Source of the DNA: Pardosa pseudoannulata
Lineage: Eukaryota > Arthropoda > Arachnida > Araneae > Lycosidae
Length of the DNA stretch: 64,000 nucleotides
Assembly: GCA_032207245.1 (NCBI GenBank)
Contig: CM063498.1
Coordinates: 87,170,461-87,234,460, forward strand
Reading direction: 5' to 3'
In this document: positions 49,908-62,400 of the stretch, one piece after another
Layout: every line of letters begins with the position of its first letter
How positions within the stretch are numbered: position 1 is the stretch's first letter
Program-made: the position numbers and the translations under genes
The notes under the pieces: generated by a model
What the model was told of the DNA's origin: nothing
What the model saw: only the letters and a program-made list of their open reading frames with translations
Databases searched by the model: none

Positions 49908-50271
49908 TTAAAAAGTTTGAAGACTCCTTCTTTAAACTAAAGAATCATTTTGTCATTAAACTGCGTACAGTTTCATTGTTAAACATGAAAATGGGAGAAC
50001 ATATTTATTTTTATTTTAAATAACTGGTGAACATATATTTCCTTGATATGTAATATTTAATAGACAAAAGAATGATGAAAAATAAAAGCACTTTTCAAAA
50101 TATTAAAGTGTAAAGTTGTTGAAATGAAGTTTTTTTTAAACCTGGTAAATTATTTTAATATCAGTTGATCATTAAAAACTAATGCTTATCTATTAAATCT
50201 AATGTTTAGTATATCTTTATATATAAAATTCTTCTGTATGTGTGTTTGTAATAAATTCCTCCCTAACGGTT

Positions 50272-50916
50272 ACTCTTGTCTAACGGTCCCCTAACGGTCT
50301 CTTGCTTGGTGAGACACCTCCACAGTGTGCGTATTGTAAGACTACTTATACAGTCGCACATATCTTAACTTCTTGTATATATTTTAAATCTCTGTACATA
50401 AAATTCTTTAGAAATTTATCACCTAATCTTAATTCAATCATTGGGGAAATGACGCATCCAGGCTTATTTCCTTTCTTTCGCTGTACTGGCTTGTATTTTG
50501 AAATCTGATTTGTTTTTGTTTTCTAACTTTTCATGTTTAATTTTATAATATTACATTCCTAATCTTTTAATTCTTGATTATAATTTCTAATATTTTAATA
50601 TATTTGAATATTTAAATTCTTAACTTTTCATATTTGTGCTTTTTGTTCTTCAATTTTTTAGTTTCTCTTTTACATTTTAATCTTTAATTATTTAATCAAA
50701 CTGTACTGATTTTCGAGTTACTTTTGTATCTTTCTAAATTTTCTACCTATTTTTTGGTTTCAAATGTTTTTTCTATTAGATTCAGGAAGCTTTCTTTTTT
50801 AACGTTTTATCAAAATTGTTTCTTAAATTGTGTTGTATTCTGCTTTTCGTCACGTTTGGCGCAGTTTGTCCCAAGAGGAATTAGTGACACTAAATTTCAA
50901 ACAACCAACCAACCAA
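50272..50916 (+). mobile_element. 5'-truncated LINE, 3' end with target duplication
   Basis: A 14-bp duplication CCTCCCTAACGGTT brackets the insert (50,258-50,271 and 50,917-50,930). Inside are the end of a retrotransposon ORF2, a T-rich 3' UTR of about 400 bp, and an end reading GGCGCAGTTTGTCCCAAGAG ... followed by a CAACCAACCAACCAACC tail. A short tandem tail plus a long target duplication and loss of the 5' part is the typical outcome of target-primed reverse transcription. The 5' junction carries two extra copies of CTAACGGT copied from the target. The insertion split another interspersed repeat (see 50,231-50,257 and 50,931-50,990). Confidence 0.85.
50296..50508 (+). pseudogene. C-terminal end of LINE ORF2 (reverse transcriptase polyprotein)
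   Basis: The frame reads ETPPQCAYCKTTYTVAHILT, SCIYFKSLYIKFF, and then GLFPFFRCTGLYFEI before a TGA stop. C-x2-C-x7-H-x4-C is the zinc-knuckle-like motif found after the RT/RNase H domains in I/Jockey/R1-type LINEs, and the following FLK-x-TGL-like ending is also typical of their last 40 residues. The RT and RNase H domains are absent because of 5' truncation. No Met start exists (first codon around TTG), as expected for a truncated copy. Confidence 0.8.
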
Positions 50917-51087
50917 CCTCCCTAACGGTTGGACTGATTTTGATGGAATTTTTTTGTATGTAATTAAGTTGATTCGATAAGGGTTTTAAATTCATAATTG
51001 TTTTTTTTATTAAAAATTCAAAATTGCGTGTTGATTGAGATTATTGTAATGCCGCTTGAAACCCTTTGCTGCCAATATATCTGTTAA

Positions 51088-51155
51088 GCAGTGGTCAGCA
51101 CAATAGGCTTCAGTACGAGAAGTCTCAAGACCAAATCCCCGTACAGGCGATGTGG
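51088..51155 (+). repeat. Possible tRNA-like SINE fragment
   Basis: GCAGTGGTCAGCACAATAGG resembles a tRNA A-box region, and AAGACCAAATCCCCGTA about 35 bp on is in B-box position. It is not a functional tRNA (no closing acceptor stem seen). Confidence 0.3.
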
Positions 51156-51159
51156 GAAT

Positions 51160-52115
51160 TTTAATATAATTTAATTACTTTTGTGATGATGATAGTGGTG
51201 TCAAGTATTTTTTAAAATATTTCCTTACTTTTACATCAAAACGGTTCATTTTATAATTTATTTAAAAACAGTTTTCAATTTTTGGATTTACAGCGTTAAA
51301 ACAGGTCAACCTCTGTCTGGTCGTCTTTGTATAAAACTGAAAGTATCTATTACGAATATAAAGTAGTTTAACATATTTTATAAGCAGTACTATGCAGATT
51401 TAAAGAAAAAAATCAAACAGAATTTACATTAATGAATGTGCCCCCCCCCTTTTATTTTGAGGAGATTAATGCAATTTTTATTCGAAAATTTTCCTGCACT
51501 CTAATGTTCATACAATTTCAGAAATATTTGTGTGTAGTAAAATATTTCCCAAGAAATGTGAATGAAACGTTGAAAGAAAACAATTTATAATCAACGAAAT
51601 ACGTTTTAATTTTTGTATTTATAACGCTATAAAAATTTTATTTCTCCTGTGCTCTGCAAAACTTACGAACTTTTTCCTCTTTTTCTCGTTACACTAAAAC
51701 GTTACATGGAAAAACTTCTTTCTCCTTTAATTTCCGGAAAGTACTGATATATGGTTCTTTAAAGGTCCACTTCAATGAAGAATTTAATTCTGAATTAGAT
51801 TCTGCGGTCAAATTTTCTTGCTTTGTGTTAAATAAATTATAGTGCTTCTAGCACAAGAGATGTTATTTATGTCTTCCTTTATACTTTGAAAGAATTAAAA
51901 GTAGCTACCTTAATTTTATATGCTCATAAGTAACTTTATGTTCGCAAACTTATGCTGTGCATACACATTTGTTAAAACTGATGACTCCATTGCAAGAATA
52001 ATTATATTTTTGCTTATTCATAATTGTATATAATTTTGTAAAGCTATATAATACTAAGAATTCATCAAGAAAACGTATACCTCCATTTCAAACTTATACA
52101 TTTATACGATACTAT
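51160..52115. other. A+T-rich intergenic sequence
   Basis: No feature recognised; one C-run at about 51,440. Confidence 0.6.
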
Positions 52116-53850
52116 TTCCCAGAACAACATTTTATCACACTCGAAAAAAAATGTAAAATACATTGTCTAATAAAATTTAGGATACACTAAAGAAATTAAT
52201 AAAATCAAAAATAAATTATTGACGTGAACATTAAAAATTGCTCAGTAACCTATGTAAATAAGAATTAAATAATTCCAGATGTACACAGAAATATAGAATT
52301 ATGAATTCAAAGTTTACCGCACAAAATATTAAGTACATACCCATTTTTAGTGAAAAAATTAAACTTTATAATTAACTCAGGAGTTAAAGCTGTTTTGTGT
52401 ATGAATTTTGAAGTCGGTATTTGGGACCTCACAACTTAAATTTCCCAGAACAACATTTTATCACATGCGAAAAAAAAATGTAAAATATATTGTCTAATAA
52501 AATTTATGATACACTAAAGAAATTAATAAAATAAAAAATAAATTATTGACTTGAACATTAAAAATTACACAGTAACCTCTGTAAATAAGAATTAAATAAT
52601 TCCAGATGTACACAGAAATATAGAAATATGAATTCAGAGTTTACCACACAAAATAAAAAGTACATATTAATTTTTAGTGAAAAAAATTAAATTATACTTT
52701 ATAATTAATTCAGATAGGTGTTAAAGATGTTTTGTGTATGAATTTTGAAGTCGGTATTTGGGACCTCACAATTAAAATTTCCTAAAACAACATTTTATCA
52801 CACGGAAAGAAAAATGTAAAGTAAATTTTCTAATAAAATTTAGGATACACTAAAGAAATTAATAAAATCAAAAATAAATTATTGACGTAAATATTAAAAA
52901 TTACTCAGTAACTTCTGTAAATAAGAATTAAATAATTCCAGATGTACACAGAAGTATGTAAATATGAATTCAGAGTTTACCACACAAAATAGGAAGTATA
53001 TACCCAATTTTAGTGAAAAAATTAAACTTTATAATTAACTCAAGAGTTAAAGCTGTTTTGTGTATAAATTTTGAAGTTGGTATTTGGGACCTCACAATTT
53101 AAATTTCCTAGAACAACATTTTCGAAAAAAAATGTAAAGTACATTGTCTAATAAAATTTAGGATACACTAAAGAAATTAATAAAATCAAAAATAAATTAT
53201 TGACGTATATATTAAAAATTCCTCAGAAACCTCTGTAAATAAGAATTAAATAATTCCAGATGTACACAGAAATATAGAAATATGAATTCAGAGTTTACCA
53301 CACAAAATAGAAAGTACATATCTATTTTTAGTGAAAAAAATAAATTATACTTTATAATTAACTCAGATAGGTGTTAAAGTTGTTTTGTGTGTGAATTTTG
53401 AAATCAGTATTTGGGACCTCACAACTTAAATTTCCAAGAACAACATTTTATCACAAGAGAAGGAAAATGTAAAGTATATTTTTTAATAAAATTTAGGATA
53501 CACTAAAGAAATTAATAAAATCAAAAATAAATTATTGATGTAAACATTAAAAATTACTCAGTAACTTCTGTAAATAAGAATTAAATAATTCCAGATGTAC
53601 ACAAAAATATGGAAATATGAATTCAGAGTATACCACACAAAATAGAAAGTACATATGCATTTTTAGTGAAAAAAATTAAATTATACTTTATAATTAACCC
53701 AGATAGGTGTTAAAGCTGTTTTGTGTATGAATTCTGAAGTCGGTATTTGGAACCTCACAACTTAAATATCCCAGAACAACATTTTATCACACGGGAAATA
53801 AAATGTGAAGTACATTTTCTAATAAAATTTAGGATACATTAAAAAAATCT
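52116..53850. repeat. Tandem array of a ~335-bp satellite (5 copies plus a partial)
   Basis: GATACACTAA anchors are at 52,181, 52,508, 52,844, 53,162, 53,497 and 53,833 (GATACATTAA), spacings 318-336 bp. Unit landmarks: AACAACATTTTATCACA, AATAAAATTTAGG, TTAATAAAATCAAAAATAAA, AATTCCAGATGTACACAGAA, AGAGTTTACCACACAAAATA, TATTTGGGACCTCACAA. The spacing is close to twice 168 bp. Confidence 0.93.
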
Positions 53851-54555
53851 TATTCAAAACCATTTTGGAACTGAATTGTTTTTTAAACGAAAAGAATATG
53901 GTTTTTTTTCTTTTTTTGAAAAATGTACCGTACATTTTTTAGTCAGTATCACCGTATAATTTAATACGTGGAACTTATTATTTTTGATGGAAGACATTTC
54001 TTGCTAGGCAAAAAATGGAATACGATACTTGATAAGGAACATTAAAAAAGCAGGGAAAAAATTCAATTTAAAAGTAATGCAAAAAAAAAGTTACTGATGT
54101 CAGGTGGGGAGTTCTAATGATTGTGACGGGTTATATCGTTTTACATAAGATTTTCCGAAGAAAAAATTCCCCCGCGAAACAAAAAAAAGCCCAAGTATAT
54201 GCAGAACCTGCATATTTAAGGTTCAAGTTTAACATAGTTCATAATGTGATAGTCAAAAGTACATTTTAATAAGAGAAGATGCTGACATTCTTGGGTATTG
54301 CTTACGGTATATTTAAGACAGTGGTATTAAAAAGTGATTTTATTTCCCGTTCAATGCATAATGTCTTGGCTCTTTTACATTATATGTTATTTCAGTCTCA
54401 AATGTTTAATTACTTTTGAGGTTAAGAAGTAGATAAAGTTATTGTAGAAATAGATAAAGTTAAGCTAATTAAAAAAAAATAAGGGTTTAAAATGATTTAG
54501 CTTCAGATTTCAAATTTTGTATACATGCATACTTCGCAATATTTACTTTGTAGAA
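53851..54555. other. A+T-rich intergenic sequence
   Basis: No feature recognised. Confidence 0.6.
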
Positions 54556-54559
54556 ATAT

Positions 54560-55522
<963 letters not shown>

Positions 55523-55615
<93 letters not shown>
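55523..55615. repeat. (TA)n microsatellite, left side of Tc1 insertion
   Basis: Almost pure TA repeat that runs directly into the terminal repeat of Tc1 copy B. TA is also the Tc1 target site. Confidence 0.97.
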
Positions 55616-55618
<3 letters not shown>

Positions 55619-57120
55619 TTATGTCCATAAATTAAGGATAATGAAGTTCAGGCAATGAAAGAGACAAAAGCAAAACAAATTTGACTTATTTGTAAAGTCT
55701 ATTTATTAAACAAAAGGTAAAGAGCAAAAAAGATGCTATATGTTTGACATAATTAATAAAAACTGCGATTTTTACTCCCTGGAGCAAATTTCAAAAAAGA
55801 ACCTATTTACAGAAAACAGTATAACATAGTTAGTATGATGGTTAATATAGAGTATGTCTCCCGGACGATGCAATACAAGAGTTACAACGCCTACGCATAA
55901 TGAGTATCACATTATCAATCTGATCTTGGGGAAAATTACACCACTCATGAAACAATGCCCTCCGAAGTTCCGATAGACAGTTGGGTGGGGGTTGACGGGC
56001 TGCAATTCGTCGGCCAAGCATGTCCCACACATGCTCTATTGGATTCAAGTCCGGTGAGTATGTTGGCCAATCCATACGGGTGATATCTTCCGATTGAAGG
56101 CATTCGTCTACAATGTTTGCACGGTGAGGTCCACGGTTGTTATCCATATACAGAAATTCAGGACCCATGTCGCCCCGAAACAAACGTACATGTTGTTCCA
56201 GAATGACATCCCGATAGATGTGGCCTGTCATCGTTACACTCTGAACATGCAGGTCAGTTCTGGAACCAAGAATAATTCCTCCCCAAACGAGCCATCCTGC
56301 ACCACCGTAACGGTGTCGTTCAATGGTGTTCTCTTGGTGGTAACGGGTACCTGGCGTTCTCCATATGAAAGTCCGGCGAGAATCAGAATGTAAACTGAAC
56401 CTGGACTCGTCGGAAAACATCACACAAGACCACTGTTGCGGTGTCCACAATGCATGCTCTCTAGCCCAGCATAATCGCAGGCGACAGTGAGTTGCGGTAA
56501 GGGGAACACATCTGACAGGCCTACGAGCATATAGACCAATGTTCCCTAAGCGTCTGTACACGGTCTGCCTTGAAACTGTCGTACCGGTAGCTGAAGAGAG
56601 CTGACGAGACAGGTCTGATGCTGTGCTCCGTCTGTTTCTTTTGGCAGTAACTGCCAAATACCGGTCATCATTCGGCGTAGTAACTCGGGGGCGACCTGTG
56701 CTGTAACATCTACTCACATTACCATCATGTTTGAATCGTTGCCAAAGCCTGGAGATGACACTCTGGGCGATTCCAAGTTCCTCGGATACTTCCAGCTGGG
56801 TACGTCCACATTCCAGTCGTCCGATAATTCTACCACGTAAAAAATCATCCAAATGCTTCCTTTGTGCCATAACTATGCGGTTATTGCACTGAAAGGCTTT
56901 TAAAGCGCTTGTGAACAATTTTACTTCTTTGCTACCATTCCTTATATACCCCTTTCATACACTCTCGTCATTGTGACGTACTATCCGCGCCATCTGGTGG
57001 TTTCCTGCAATTTGCATATTCTTCTTCAAGATGTGTGTGATAATTCTACAGGTGAAATTTTTATTTTAGAGCTCAATTTCTGTGTGATTCTGAATTATCC
57101 TTAATTTATGGACATGAGTG
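55616..57120 (-). mobile_element. Tc1-like element, copy B (full length)
   Basis: 1,505 bp with inverted ends CACTTATGTCCATAAATTAA (left) and TTAATTTATGGACATGAGTG (right), flanked by TA on each side within (TA)n. The left end has one mismatch to the inverse of the right end (CACTTATG versus CACTCATG). It is colinear with copy A (17,617-19,119). Short single-gene element, transposase on the minus strand, about 250 bp of non-coding sequence on each side. Confidence 0.95.
55842..56870 (-). CDS. Tc1-family DD34E transposase, complete frame but catalytic Asp replaced
   Basis: A cut-and-paste DNA transposase of the Tc1/mariner superfamily. The chosen start (MAQRKHLDDFLRGRIIGRLE) gives 342 residues; an upstream in-frame Met at 56,918 would add 16 but is less family-like. 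Residues ~9-55 and ~75-120 form the two helix-turn-helix domains that bind the terminal repeats, linked by a GRPR hook (59-62). The DDE core has D154 (FSDESRF), a Gly-rich box GGAGWLVWGG (189-198) and E279 (SPDLNPIEHVWD), with 34 residues between positions 244 and 279 (DD34E). Position 244 should be the second catalytic Asp (DDNARPH, as in copy A) but is Asn (MDNNRGPH; codon 56,139-56,141). No stop or frameshift is present. The protein can probably still bind DNA but should not catalyse transposition. Confidence 0.93.
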   Translation of the reverse strand: MAQRKHLDDFLRGRIIGRLECGRTQLEVSEELGIAQSVISRLWQRFKHDGNVSRCYSTGRPRVTTPNDDRYLAVTAKRNRRSTASDLSRQLSSATGTTVSRQTVYRRLGNIGLYARRPVRCVPLTATHCRLRLCWAREHALWTPQQWSCVMFSDESRFSLHSDSRRTFIWRTPGTRYHQENTIERHRYGGAGWLVWGGIILGSRTDLHVQSVTMTGHIYRDVILEQHVRLFRGDMGPEFLYMDNNRGPHRANIVDECLQSEDITRMDWPTYSPDLNPIEHVWDMLGRRIAARQPPPNCLSELRRALFHEWCNFPQDQIDNVILIMRRRCNSCIASSGRHTLY

Positions 57121-57957
<837 letters not shown>

Positions 57958-58250
57958 TTATAATTTTTGTTTACCCCATTCAAGATTTTTTCTCACATGA
58001 GGATTCAAATCGTTATTTGGTTTGGTTTAGCTTTAATAGGGCCCATTGTTTTGCAAAAATGACCAATGAGGCAAAGGCCTAGATCTAACACGCTATTAAG
58101 ATTTGCTACGAAAAGCTACGCTAAAGTCGAATTCAAGCTCAAGGATCAATCATTACTTGGTAAACGCATCTGTCATGTCAAACAAAGTGATTTCTGACAA
58201 TTAATACAGATGAGAGATGGGTATTTTAAATCCATTGTTAATCTTTAGCA
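57958..58250 (-). repeat. SINE-tail-like fragment and flanking sequence
   Basis: On the minus strand about 58,090-58,015 reads CCTCATTGGTCATTTTTGCA, AAACAATGGGCCC and AAGCTAAACCAAACCAAA. This resembles the 3' part of the SINEs at 36,581 and 61,091 (CTCATTAGCCCTCGTG..GCAAAAA, (C)AAACCAAACC end). The tRNA-like head is not visible. Confidence 0.4.
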
Positions 58251-59068
58251 TCATTTAGAGTTTTTTAATAGTCCAGGAATAATAATAACAAAAGAAAATG
58301 GCTTTTAAATTTGTACTGTTTAGTTTAACACAAGCAGTTATTGAACATATACTGTTTGTTCAATTCCCAGTGCACTCTTATATGTTTCCTATATATTCTG
58401 TTAGTTAATCTATTGTAAAGACCGAACACACATATTCTAAACTATTATAAATATTTTTAAATACTATTTTGTACATAATAAAATTGAGGTATACAGTGTG
58501 TTTTTTAATTTACAATTTTAGAATTTTTTTTCAATAACTTTAGTTGTCTGATTAAAATACAAAAGTATACTAGTTAATTTACTAGTTAATACAAGTTAAT
58601 TAAAGTACTAGTTAGTTTTATTAATATGATAAAATGTGCAGTTTTACTAAAGCAATTTTAAAAAAATTAAGTAATTCAAAAAAGTAATAGAATAATTTCA
58701 AATTTAGCTACGAATTCTTTAAATGGATGGTAGGTGAAAAACAATTGAAAGAAAATATTTACCAAGAACAATAATAATAAAAGAAGATGGCTTTTAAAAC
58801 TGTACTGTTTAGTTTAACACAAGCAGTTATTTAACATATACTGTTTGTTCAATTCTCAATGCACTCTAATATGGTTCCTATATATACCAAACACACAGAT
58901 TCTATATTATTATAAATGTTTTTAAATACTATTTTGTACATAATAAAATTGAGGTATACTGTGTGTTTTTTAATTTACAACTTTAGAAATTTTTTTCAAT
59001 AACTTTCGTTGTTTGATTAAAGTACCAAAAATATACTAGTTAATTAAAGTACTAGTTAATTTTATTAG

Positions 59069-60905
59069 CCCATATTGTACCACGCCAACTAAAAATTTCT
59101 GTAAGTTAATAAAACTTCATCCATATCATTAATATGGTTTAATTAAGCATATAAAACCAAAATTTTGAAAAAATATTTTTATATTTTTAAGTAATTAGCT
59201 GTCCTATCAATAGGACAACGGCTCAATACACTGCTAAAATTTAACAAATATCACTTTCATCTCATTAGGCTGATTCATAGGTGAAATTTGTAGAAATAGT
59301 AAATGTAAAGTCCAACATTACATTTTAAGCATACTGTTGTTGGTTTTTTCTTACAGTTTATAAACTATGATCTTTGATAAGGAATAATAAAAAAAAGGAT
59401 ATTCATTGTACAATGCTAACATACATAATTTATATCCAAATTTTAAAGGGTTTTTTTTAATGAACATCTTGTAAATGTACCTTCCTAAATATCTTACCAT
59501 TCTTTCATCGATGGTGAGATTTTCAGAAAATATACCAAATTGCTTCAAGGTTATGTTGATTTTGTCATAAATAGGTCGAATTTTATAATAACGATCGTGT
59601 GGATCAACTGAAGAATTATCGTTAAATTTAATAAAGGGCTTGGTGTCATTATATCGTTTTCTGGACATGGCTTTACTCACTAATGTAGGTCCAGTGTCTG
59701 GAGCATTTTCCCAGTATATTTTTTCGCTTAATAACTAATAGTACCTACTAAAGAAATTGACACCTAGAAATTGCGTGAGTTCTGTTTCTGTAATGCTCAA
59801 AGAATGTGTTTTGGGGGGAGAAGGGGGAGCTGCATACCGATTTGTTTCTGTTTCAGTAACAGATATTATGCCATTAACCATCATGTGGAAGAGGTCAACT
59901 AAAGTTTTTAATGCAACCACTCTTATAATTTCATAATCTCATGTTGAAATTGAATCACTTAATAATTCAAATTTTGGTTGACGTTTTACCCATTGGGGTT
60001 TTTTTTCGGTGGAAGATGACATTCTTTATAGTTATTTGATAAAATTTCAATACCAGCGGTATCTTAAATTTTTAGCCCATCATACATTCCTGGCTTTTCA
60101 CATTTTGTGGCTGAATCATCTATTTCTTCTTCATCACTAACAGAGTCTGGATTAGGAGGAACAATACCAATTTCAGGATCATCAATTCCTCATCACTTAA
60201 AGAACTCATATATTGGAGAACGTCTTGGTCTGTTAAAAATCTGCGTGGCATTTTTACAGAAGCAAAATGCACTATAAAGTATCCAAATTCTTAGCAGAAA
60301 AGAAATAGAGCTGCATGCAGCACTAAACACTAAACAAATTTCAACCAAGCATGAGAGTAAGAGATTAAGTTTATCTTGCAATCTCCAGTTTTCCTGATTA
60401 CAATAGACATATTTTTCCCCTTGTTGTGTCCAGGTGTGCGAACAGGTGTTTGAGCTGGTTTTCATTGAAAGATAAGAAAAGAATGTGTGCTATGAATGCA
60501 ATAACGAATTCGTGGAAAAGTAATCGGGATTGGACCGTCGTCCTATATTTAGGACACTTTTTTTATATTTACAAAATACACGTGTAAAATATATTTTTGA
60601 ACAAAAACGCTCAGCTACATTATTAGTTCTGTTTATAAACTGCAAGTAACCTCCACAACGTTTGAAAATAATAATAATAATGAATATAAAATTAAAGATT
60701 AAAAAATCACAATTTTTAAGGGGTTGCTGAAAATAGATTTTACAATTCAATATAATTATATTTCTCACTTTTTTTTTACTATTATGCTAAAGTGTGTCTA
60801 TTTTAAAGGTGTTAAAATAAAATCCACTGAGGAAATATTTATAACTTTGTTATTAAATGGAATTACATTTGCTGTCCTATTTATAGGACAGCGGTCCAAT
60901 ATGGG
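59069..60905 (-). mobile_element. Degraded piggyBac-family element (1,837 bp)
   Basis: Ends are CCCATATTGTACC (left) and GGTCCAATATGGG (right), inverted. The right flank is TTAA (60,906-60,909) and the left is TTAG (59,065-59,068), a TTAA with one substitution; other copies of the host repeat have TTAA at that place. A GTCCTATNNATAGGAC-type palindrome lies near each end (59,201 and 60,874), with a third copy at 60,540. The element holds a decayed minus-strand transposase gene. It sits in the second unit of the 480-bp array. Confidence 0.9.
59351..60251 (-). pseudogene. piggyBac transposase pseudogene, lacking most of the catalytic domain
   Basis: Starts MPRRFLTDQDVLQYMSSLSD, then shifts frame into an acidic N-terminal region (PEIGIVPPNPDSVSDEEEID), which is typical of piggyBac proteins. 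A middle part reads SVTETNRYAA-like (SVTETETNRYAAPP) and LSITETELTQFLG. Then MSRKRYNDTKPFIKFNDNSS, DRYYKIRPIYDKIN and LTIDERMVRYLGR follow; the Asp in LTIDERM is the first catalytic residue of the family. There are at least two in-frame stops (near 59,938 and at 59,735-59,737) and frameshifts between 60,190 and 60,000. The frame ends after YKLCMLALYNEYPFFYYS, so the remaining catalytic Asp residues and the C-terminal Cys-rich finger are gone. Non-functional. Confidence 0.88.
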
Positions 60906-61090
60906 TTAATATGATAAAATGTGCAGTTTTAAAAAAAGCAATTTTAAAAAAATAAGTAATTCAACAAAGTAATAGAATAATTTCAAATTTAGTTAAGAAT
61001 TCTTTAAATTGATAGTAGGTGAAAAACAATTGAAATAAAAATGTTTACCAGGAACAATAATAAGAAAAGAAGATGGCTTTTAAAATTGTA

Positions 61091-61273
61091 CAGCCGAACA
61101 ATGGCCGAATGGTTAGGGCACTGACCTTCAGATCCGGAGTTCGTGGGTTCGAGTCCCACTGGGGAGTGGATATTCGTAGCCGTTCGGAATCGGCTTTAAG
61201 CAGTAGGTCCTGGTCTCGTTAGCCCTCGTGGTCCAAAAAAGTAGACCGTAGTGCTCCCTACCAAAAAACCCAC
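61091..61273 (+). repeat. tRNA-derived SINE, best-preserved copy
   Basis: Head AACAATGGCCGAATGGTTAG contains a Pol III A box (TGGCCGAATGGTTAGG at 61,102) and GGTTCGAGTCC at 61,146-61,156 is a perfect B box. Then come TTCGTAGCCGTTCGGAATCG, GCTTTAAGCAGTAGGTCC and an A/C-rich end (CCAAAAAACCC). An 11-bp duplication TTAAAATTGTA flanks it (61,080-61,090 and 61,274-61,284). It interrupts the third unit of the 480-bp array. Non-autonomous; needs LINE machinery. Confidence 0.92.
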
Positions 61274-62400
61274 TTAAAATTGTACTGTTTAGTTTAACAC
61301 AACAAGCAGTTATTTAATATATACTGTTTGTTCAATTATCAATATACTTTAATATGGTTCCAATGTATTCGGTTAGCTAATCTATTGTAAATACCGAAAA
61401 CAGATAATCTACGTTATTGTAAATATTTTTAAATACTATTTTGTACATAATAAAATTGAGGTATACTGTGTTTTTTTCACAACTTTAGAATTTTTTTCCA
61501 ATAATTTAATTGTCTGATTAAAATACCAAAAGTATAGTAGTTAATTTACTAGTTAATTAAAATACTAGTTAATTTTATTAATAGGATAAAATGCGCAGTT
61601 TTACTAAAGCAATTTAAAAAAAATAAGTAATTCAACAAAGTAATGGAATAATTTCAAATTTAGCTACGAATTCTTTAAATGGATAGTATGTGAAAAATAA
61701 TTGAAATAAAAATGTTTACCAGGAACAATAATAATAAAAGAAGTTGGCTTTCAAAATTGTACTGTTTAGTTTAACACAACAAGCAGTTATTTAACATATA
61801 CTGTTTGTTCAATTATCAATATACTTTAATATGGTTCCAATGTATTCTGTTAGCTAATCTATTGTAAATACCGAAAACAGATAATCTAAGTTATTGTAAA
61901 CATTTTTAAATACTATTTTGTACATAATAAAATTGAGGTATACTGTGTTTTTTTCACAACTTTAGAATTTTTTTTCCAAAACCTTAATTGTCTGATTAAA
62001 ATACCAAAAGTATACTAATTAATTTATTAAGTAATACTAGTTAATTAAAGTACTAGCTAATTTTATTAATATGATAAAATGCACAGTTTTACTAAAACAG
62101 TTTTAAAAAATTAAGGAATTCAACAAAGTAATAGAATAATTAAAAATTTAGCTACGAATTCTTTAAATGGATATTAGATGAAAAACGATTGAAATAAAAA
62201 TGTTTACCAGGAACAATAATAATAAAAGAAGATGGTTTTTAAAACTGTACTGTTTAGTTTAACACGACAAGCAGTTATTTAACATATACTGTTTGTTCAA
62301 TTCTCAATGCACTCTAATATGGTTCCTATATATTCTGTTAGTTAATCTATTGTAAATAACAAACACACACATTCTAAATTATTATATTATTCTAAATTAT

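Larger units (their letters stand above)
50231..50990 (+). repeat. Interspersed repeat split by the LINE
   Basis: If the LINE and one duplication are removed, CTTCTGTATGTGTGTTTG, TAATAAATTCCTCCCTAACG, GTTGGACTGATTTTGATGGA and GTAATTAAGTTGATTCGATA become continuous. The same sequence, in the opposite orientation, forms the right edge of this window (63,918-64,000). The 'taacggttggactgattttgatg' style is common near the ends of arthropod Helitron-like elements, but I see no hairpin/CTRR end here, so the class is uncertain. Confidence 0.6.
58251..62400. repeat. ~480-bp tandem repeat array (5 copies) with two insertions
   Basis: ACAAGCAGTTATT anchors are at 58,330, 58,819, 61,302, 61,779 and 62,267. 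After removing the piggyBac element and SINE, spacing is about 480-490 bp. Unit landmarks: AGGAACAATAATAATAAAAG, TTGTACTGTTTAGTTTAAC, CATATACTGTTTGTTCAATT, TTTGTACATAATAAAATTGA, TACTAGTTAATTAAAGTACT, ATTTAGCTACGAATTCTTTA. The third and fourth copies are the most alike. Confidence 0.9.

Noticed and set aside
61091..61165. Functional tRNA gene
   Set aside because: A and B boxes are present, but the acceptor stem does not close and the same head recurs with a SINE body, tail and target duplications.
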